A stretch of 64,000 nucleotides of DNA, taken from positions 1-64,000 of the forward strand of contig JAFTIR010000025.1 in the NCBI GenBank assembly GCA_017456765.1, written 5' to 3'. Below, one piece after another: positions 59,649 through 64,000 of the stretch (within the stretch, counting starts at the first letter, position 1; each line of letters begins with the position of its first letter). This DNA is from Clostridia bacterium. Its GTDB lineage: Bacteria; Bacillota; Clostridia; Oscillospirales; CAG-382. The notes under the pieces are model-generated. The model was not told the origin of the DNA and ran no database searches. It worked only from the letters and a program-made list of their open reading frames with translations. A program made the position numbers and the translations under genes.

Positions 59649-59682
59649 AAAAGCTCTCTGCATTTTTCGGTGCGGAGAGCTT
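59649..59682. terminator. Intrinsic terminator between SDR gene and spoVAE
   Basis: AAAGCTCTCTGCA and TGCGGAGAGCTTT form a stem with one wobble/mismatch, followed by GTTTTTG, between the convergent SDR and spoVAE genes. Confidence 0.8.
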
Positions 59683-59701
59683 TGTTTTTGCTTACGAATT
59701 T

Positions 59702-60052
59702 TTATCTTTTTACCCTGAAAATAACTGCACACACAACACCCATAATCACGGCAACGGCAATGCCTCCCGAGGTTGCTGTAAGGCCTCCCGTAACCGCCCC
59801 GAAAAGTCCGTTTTCGGCGACGGCTTTTTTTACGCCCATTGCAAGTGAATAGCCAAAACCTGTAAGGGGGACGGTGGCGCCTGCACCTGCAAATTCTACG
59901 AGGGGTTTATAAACGCCTATTGCCGTAAGGATTGCTCCTGCCACAACATAAGAAACAAGAATTCTTGCGGGAGTCAGCTTTGTTTTATCGATGAGAATCT
60001 GAGCGATAACGCATATAAGTCCGCCCACTATAAATGCCTTTACATACATCAT
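59702..60052 (-). CDS. spoVAE: Stage V sporulation protein AE (SpoVAEb)
   Basis: A 116-residue, four-helix membrane protein of the spore inner-membrane channel for dipicolinic acid. It reads YVKAFIVGGLICVIAQILID, LTPARILVSYVVAGAILTAIG and PLTGFGYSLAMGVKKAV, all typical of SpoVAEb. The ATG at 60052 follows GAGGTGAT. It is 10 bases after spoVAD. spoVAC, normally first in this operon, is not here. Presence implies endospore formation. Confidence 0.93.
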   Translation of the reverse strand: MMYVKAFIVGGLICVIAQILIDKTKLTPARILVSYVVAGAILTAIGVYKPLVEFAGAGATVPLTGFGYSLAMGVKKAVAENGLFGAVTGGLTATSGGIAVAVIMGVVCAVIFRVKR

Positions 60053-60062
60053 GCTTATCACC

Positions 60063-61082
60063 TCACAATACCGCTTCAAATTCGACAAGATGCGCAACCG
60101 CAGGAATGGATAGTCCCTGAAGAAGTGACTGGGGACTCATCATGGCGCCTGTTCCTATGAGAAGTACCTTTTTAAGTTCTCCCTTTGACATTTTATCGTA
60201 GATGTAGCCGCAAAAAGTCGCCGCACTGCAGCCGCAACCCGAGCCGCCGCAGGAAACGTCCTGTGCTTCGAGGTCATAAATCATTGTGCCACAGTCGGTG
60301 AGAACACCTTTTTTGTCAAAGAACCCGTATTTCTCCATAATATCCTTTGCCATTTCAAGTCCTATTTTACCAAGGTCTCCTGTTGCAACCATGTCATAGT
60401 CGGAAAGAGCTGCGCCTTGGCTTTCAAGGTGACGCATAATTGTATCAGCCGCAGCCGTTGCCATGGCAGCGCCCATGTTAGCGGCATTTGTTATGCCTCG
60501 GTTTATAACAATTCCGGGAAGTGCCGCTTTTACATAAACGCCTTTTTCGTCTCCGTCACATTTTTCTATAAGCGCCGCACCGCAGCCTGTCACGGTGTGC
60601 TGGCTTGTGCCTTGGGGAAATGCACCGTAGCTTAAAGGGAATCGGTACTGACGCTCGGCGGTGCAGAAGTGGGAGGAGGCAGAGGCGATTGCGGAAATGG
60701 CGGCATCTGCTTCAAGGTACATACTGCCTGTTATGATTCCTTCTGCGAAGGTGGAGCAGGCACCGTAAAGACCGATGTATGGTATGTCAAACCCCTCAAG
60801 ACCGTATGCGGAGGAGGTACACTGATTCATTAAATCTCCGCCGAGAATAAGTCCTATTTCCTTTTCGGGAACACCGCTCTTTTCTATCAGCCTTGTGACG
60901 GTTTTTTCTATCATGTCGCTCTCAGCCTTTTCCCAGGTTTCACCATCATTCGGCTCGTCGCTTATAAAGCCGTCAAAATAATCTTTGCAAGGCCCTTCTT
61001 TTTCCAGGGTTCCACCAAAGCAGGCGGCAGAGGAAATACGTATATGAGAAGTAAAATTTTTGCTCTTTCTTTTGTCGGTCAT
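60063..61082 (-). CDS. spoVAD: Stage V sporulation protein AD (SpoVAD)
   Basis: A 339-residue thiolase-fold protein that binds dipicolinic acid in the developing spore. It has GGTLEKEGPCKDYFDG, GGDLMNQCTSSAYGLEG, GLYGACSTFAEG with the thiolase-like Cys, and the C-terminal QDVSCGGSGCGCSAATFCG, all diagnostic. The ATG at 61082 has GGAGGTT upstream. The upstream gap (61083-61203) contains the promoter of the divergent esterase gene but no spoVAC. Confidence 0.95.
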   Translation of the reverse strand: MTDKRKSKNFTSHIRISSAACFGGTLEKEGPCKDYFDGFISDEPNDGETWEKAESDMIEKTVTRLIEKSGVPEKEIGLILGGDLMNQCTSSAYGLEGFDIPYIGLYGACSTFAEGIITGSMYLEADAAISAIASASSHFCTAERQYRFPLSYGAFPQGTSQHTVTGCGAALIEKCDGDEKGVYVKAALPGIVINRGITNAANMGAAMATAAADTIMRHLESQGAALSDYDMVATGDLGKIGLEMAKDIMEKYGFFDKKGVLTDCGTMIYDLEAQDVSCGGSGCGCSAATFCGYIYDKMSKGELKKVLLIGTGAMMSPQSLLQGLSIPAVAHLVEFEAVL

Positions 61083-61132
61083 GAAAAAACCTCCTTTTGC
61101 GATAGTATCTGCCAAAGCCTGTCTCTTTATTC

Positions 61133-61161
61133 TTGACTTTTGAAGGAGTGGGTGTTATACT
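61133..61161 (+). promoter_or_regulatory. Sigma-A promoter of the esterase/galactosidase operon
   Basis: TTGACT (61133-61138), a 17-base spacer and TATACT (61156-61161) lie 43 bases 5' of the ATG at 61204, next to the divergent spoVAD start. Confidence 0.7.
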
Positions 61162-61203
61162 TTACTCGTATAAATTTGCTTTGCTTGATCGGAGGAAAAA
61201 CCT

Positions 61204-62292
61204 ATGCTCAAGGAATTTTTAGAAGAATACAATTTACCCGAATTTCCAAAGGAAAATACGAGACAGGAGTGCTTGAAGCTTATGCAGGAGCACGTTTACG
61301 GTTTTCTTCCCGAAAAGACCGAAAGTGTTTCGTTCAGGGATGTGTGGAAGCCCGGATTTTGTTTCTGCGCAGGAAACGCTGAGCATAAAAAGGTTGAAAT
61401 ATCTGTGAAACTTGCAAACGGCAACGAGTTTTCCTTTCCCGTTTATGTTTCTGTTCCTGTGGGACAGGAGGGGAGAAAGTATCCCTTTTTTGTAATGGCG
61501 AATTTCCGTCCAGATGTACCTGACAGATATTTGCCCGTCGAAGAAATTATAGACGGCGGCTGTGCCGTGCTTTCCTTTGACTACAACGATGTAACAAAAG
61601 ACAACGGAGATTTTACCGACGGTGTTGCAAAGGCGTTTTTCCCCGACGGAAGAAAAAACAAAAATGATGCGGGAAAAATTATGATGTGGGCATGGGCGGC
61701 AATGAGAATAATGGACTATGCCGAAAAAGAACTTTCTGATGTGCTTGACTTTGAAAGAGCAGGCGTTGTCGGTCATTCAAGGCTCGGAAAAACAGCCCTT
61801 GTTGCCACGGCACTTGATGAAAGATTCAAATACTGTTTTTCAAACAATTCGGGTTGTGGCGGAGCTGCTCTTGAGAGAAATCACCACGACCATGACGAAA
61901 AAAGAGAAAACCGTGCCGAGAGAATTGCCGATATGACAGCAGTTTTTGACTACTGGTTCTGCGAAAACTATCTGCAGTACAGAAACAATGAAAATGCAAT
62001 GCCCTGTGACCAGCACTTTTTTGCAGGCTGTATTTTCCCGAGGCATTTATATATTGCTTCGGCTGCCGAGGATTACTGGGCAGACCCCACAAACGAGTTT
62101 ATGTGCGCCTATGCTGCAGGAAAATATTATGACAGTCAGGGCGTCAGGGGCTTTGTTTGTCCTGACAGACTGCCCGGAAATGATGATGTTTTTGCACAGG
62201 GAAACGTGGCATATCACATCCGTCCCGGAAAACACTACATTTCAAGAACCGACTGGAATCGTTATATGAATTATCTTTGTTCAAAGGAGTAA
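61204..62292 (+). CDS. CE15-like glucuronoyl esterase / acetylxylan esterase-type alpha/beta hydrolase
   Basis: A 362-residue serine hydrolase with nucleophile elbow GVVGHSRLGKTAL (Ser around 193) and NNSGCGGAALERNHH, matching bacterial CE15-like glucuronoyl esterases; the canonical family form is GCSRxGK. The likely acid is in VLSFDYNDV or ASAAEDYWAD and the His in CDQHFFAG. It lacks a signal peptide, so it would act on imported oligosaccharides, for example by removing glucuronic-acid ester or acetyl groups. The ATG has GGAGG upstream. The alpha-galactosidase-like gene starts 6 bases after its stop, so both form an operon. Confidence 0.75.
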   Translation: MLKEFLEEYNLPEFPKENTRQECLKLMQEHVYGFLPEKTESVSFRDVWKPGFCFCAGNAEHKKVEISVKLANGNEFSFPVYVSVPVGQEGRKYPFFVMANFRPDVPDRYLPVEEIIDGGCAVLSFDYNDVTKDNGDFTDGVAKAFFPDGRKNKNDAGKIMMWAWAAMRIMDYAEKELSDVLDFERAGVVGHSRLGKTALVATALDERFKYCFSNNSGCGGAALERNHHDHDEKRENRAERIADMTAVFDYWFCENYLQYRNNENAMPCDQHFFAGCIFPRHLYIASAAEDYWADPTNEFMCAYAAGKYYDSQGVRGFVCPDRLPGNDDVFAQGNVAYHIRPGKHYISRTDWNRYMNYLCSKE

Positions 62293-62297
62293 ACAAT

Positions 62298-64000
62298 ATG
62301 AAATTCAACTTCAAAGATTGCTATGCGTCCTATGAGGATGGCATACTCGTTATAGGCAACAGCCTTATAGAAAGAAAAATATCCCTCGAAAACGGCATAC
62401 CTGCTTCCTGCTACGTTCTTAACAAAAAGACGGGCTATAAGTTTGAAGCAAAAGAGGGTAAAAAGAACGTAATGTTCAGCGTACCCGGCTTTGACTTTGC
62501 TTCGAGCAGGGTTTCTGTTTATGCTTCAACCGACGACAGGGGCGGTTTTTCAAATGAGGCTTTGACAGTGGAAGTGCATTTTGAAAAGGAAAATCAGGCG
62601 GTTTATGCAAATTTCAGAGTATACCCCGACTGTGCATATATTTCCTCGTCACTTTCTCTCGGCGGTGTTTTCGGATACGGCATTGAAACCAAGGTATGCG
62701 AAGAAGAGTATGAGGGCTACACCAAAAGATATGACGAATGTATCGAGTGCGTGGGAATGAACGAGGAGCATGTAAAGGTTACAGAGGTAGAGTTTTACGA
62801 CTTTACGGATGTAAGAAACAATGCCGTGAGAAAAAGAGAAAGGCTTGCCTTTTTCAACTCCTATCTCAATGCCGATACATATAAAGGGCAGATGTTCATT
62901 CTTGATGCCTATACAAAGAAAAACGCCCTTGTGCTTGTAAAGGAATCGCCGAGTGCTTTCAGCAGGCTCTATGACAGCGAATATGATATGAGATATGATA
63001 TATATGAGGGTGCGCACCTTAAAGGCTACGGTGCAGACTTTTCGGGAAAACAGCTTTTTACTCCCGACATTTTTCTCTATTATTCCACAGTCGGTGTTGC
63101 AGAAAATGCAGATGAGGCGGCGCAGAGCTATAAAAAGTACTACCGCCTTGAGTGGAAAGAGGGGGATAACGGTACCTTTATCATGTCCAACACCTGGGGT
63201 GACGGAAACGGTGACAGCAGAGTTTGTCACGAATTTGCCTGCAGGGAAGCCGACATGGGCAAGAAACTCGGTGTTGACATTATTCAGCTTGACGACGGCT
63301 GGCAGTCGGGACTTACCAAGAACTCACAGCTTATAGAAAATAACTCCGAAGCCCTGTGGGGAAGCGGATACCATAATTCGAGAGGAGATTTTTGGGAGCC
63401 TGCAAAGCACAAATTCCCCGAGGGCTTCAAAAAAACAAGCGATTACATCGTTTCAAAGGGAGCACATTTCGGACTTTGGTTTTCTCCCGACTTTGAAAAT
63501 GACTATGAGAATGTCGACAAGGATATAGAGGTGCTTGTAGGACATTTTGAAAAGTATAATGTTACCTTCTTCAAGATTGACGGCGTAAATATCACAAGCA
63601 AAAAAATGGAAACAAACCTTGTTAAGCTTGTTGAAACGGTAAACAAAAGATGCGGCGGCAAGGTAAACTTTGATTTTGACATCACGGGAAATCAGAAGAG
63701 ATGGGGTTATCTTGTAAACAAGCACTTCGGCAATCTTTTCCTTGAAAACCGCTATGCAAAGCACGCAAATTACTATCCCTTTGCAACTCTTCGTCAAATC
63801 TGGCTTTTGTCTGAATTTTTGCCCTCCCAGCGTTTTCAGGTTGAGGTGCTGAACAGAAAGCTCAAAAATGAAGTTTATAACAGCGAGGACTCCCTTGCAC
63901 CTATAAATTACACGCAGGACTATATCTTTGCAACAGCCATGTTTGCCTGTCCTCTTATCTGGATGGAAATGACGGGGCTTGACAAGGAGGATGCCGCTGC
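62298..64000 (+). CDS. GH36-like alpha-galactosidase, cut by the window end
   Basis: At least 567 residues, open to the window edge. N-terminal ~220 residues form a beta-sandwich (FVIGN-like, YDSEYDMRYD). The catalytic barrel begins NTWGDGNGDSRVCHEFACRE and contains LGVDIIQLDDGWQSG, HFGLWFSPDFENDYEN, NVTFFKIDGVNI (the likely nucleophile Asp) and NFDFDITGNQKRWG. It has no signal peptide. It probably hydrolyses alpha-galactosides after uptake, with the adjacent esterase deblocking the substrate. The 3' end, including the acid/base region, is outside the window. ATG at 62298 has AAAGGAG upstream. Confidence 0.82.
   Translation, partial: MKFNFKDCYASYEDGILVIGNSLIERKISLENGIPASCYVLNKKTGYKFEAKEGKKNVMFSVPGFDFASSRVSVYASTDDRGGFSNEALTVEVHFEKENQAVYANFRVYPDCAYISSSLSLGGVFGYGIETKVCEEEYEGYTKRYDECIECVGMNEEHVKVTEVEFYDFTDVRNNAVRKRERLAFFNSYLNADTYKGQMFILDAYTKKNALVLVKESPSAFSRLYDSEYDMRYDIYEGAHLKGYGADFSGKQLFTPDIFLYYSTVGVAENADEAAQSYKKYYRLEWKEGDNGTFIMSNTWGDGNGDSRVCHEFACREADMGKKLGVDIIQLDDGWQSGLTKNSQLIENNSEALWGSGYHNSRGDFWEPAKHKFPEGFKKTSDYIVSKGAHFGLWFSPDFENDYENVDKDIEVLVGHFEKYNVTFFKIDGVNITSKKMETNLVKLVETVNKRCGGKVNFDFDITGNQKRWGYLVNKHFGNLFLENRYAKHANYYPFATLRQIWLLSEFLPSQRFQVEVLNRKLKNEVYNSEDSLAPINYTQDYIFATAMFACPLIWMEMTGLDKEDAA

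Noticed and set aside
62649..63230. Minus-strand frame opposite the alpha-galactosidase
   Set aside because: The plus-strand frame is continuous with GH36 motifs through this region, so the minus frame is a shadow.

Overview
The window looks like a chromosomal segment of an uncultured, endospore-forming, A+T-rich Firmicute of class Clostridia. The evidence is spoVAD-spoVAE, RbgA/YlqF, RecD2, MtaB, GdpP with a YybS-like partner, EcfA1/EcfA2, a Soj-type ParA, two exact Bacillus-type parS sites, consensus sigma-A promoters on the tRNA operons, and a short terminal-inverted-repeat element of a type I recall from gut Clostridia. Most housekeeping genes lie on the minus strand, in tight operons with overlapping ends.

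Layout. 1-314: end of a tRNA operon (Val, Gly, Phe). 566-6025: sugar catabolism island with three Gfo/Idh/MocA dehydrogenases, an AraC regulator and a TIM-barrel epimerase. 6081-10650: accessory stretch with a MITE-like element, a 25-residue-repeat lipoprotein and a divergent ribbon-helix-helix protein between two near-identical hairpins, a sialidase-like propeller fused to an AraC DNA-binding domain, an MBL-fold hydrolase and a frameshifted relic of the lipoprotein. 10766-11375: tRNA operon Trp-Asp-Phe-Gly-Cys with promoter and terminator. 11495-13890: a large surface lipoprotein split by a frameshift. 14035-21747: polA, dxr, a type II topoisomerase A subunit and dnaN, with DnaA-box-like sites behind dnaN. 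22275-32694: DHHW protein, Fur-family regulator, lipid kinase, histidine kinase, recR, polysaccharide deacetylase, MATE transporter, ecfA2/ecfA1, mtaB. 32687-45631: phosphoribosyltransferase, HIT protein, yebC, argS, DUF3048 lipoprotein, parA, gdpP, yybS-like gene, three tandem M42 peptidase paralogues (one apparently lacking its metal ligands) and a HAD phosphatase. 45636-57342: recD2, thrC, M19 dipeptidase, yraN, rnhB, rbgA, ruvB, ruvA, an RsiV-like lipoprotein and a G5/M23 peptidase. 57627-64000: a second sugar island (TIM-barrel isomerase, SDR, CE15-like esterase, GH36-like alpha-galactosidase cut by the window end) interrupted by spoVAD-spoVAE.

How it fits together. The two sugar islands and the propeller-AraC protein suggest a plant- or host-glycan degrader that senses and processes sugars intracellularly. 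The dnaN gene with DnaA-like boxes, parA, gdpP/yybS and two parS sites are all origin-proximal markers in Firmicutes, so the window probably lies near the replication origin, although dnaA and parB are not in view.

The least explained signals are: (i) the propeller-AraC fusion; (ii) a family of intergenic hairpin elements that fill the gap between one gene's stop codon and the next gene's ribosome binding site, keep hairpin shape while changing stem sequence, and have expanded as short tandem units at two loci; (iii) parS sites embedded in two unrelated genes, both translated as DVSRETS; (iv) an M42 pseudo-enzyme in an operon with two intact paralogues.
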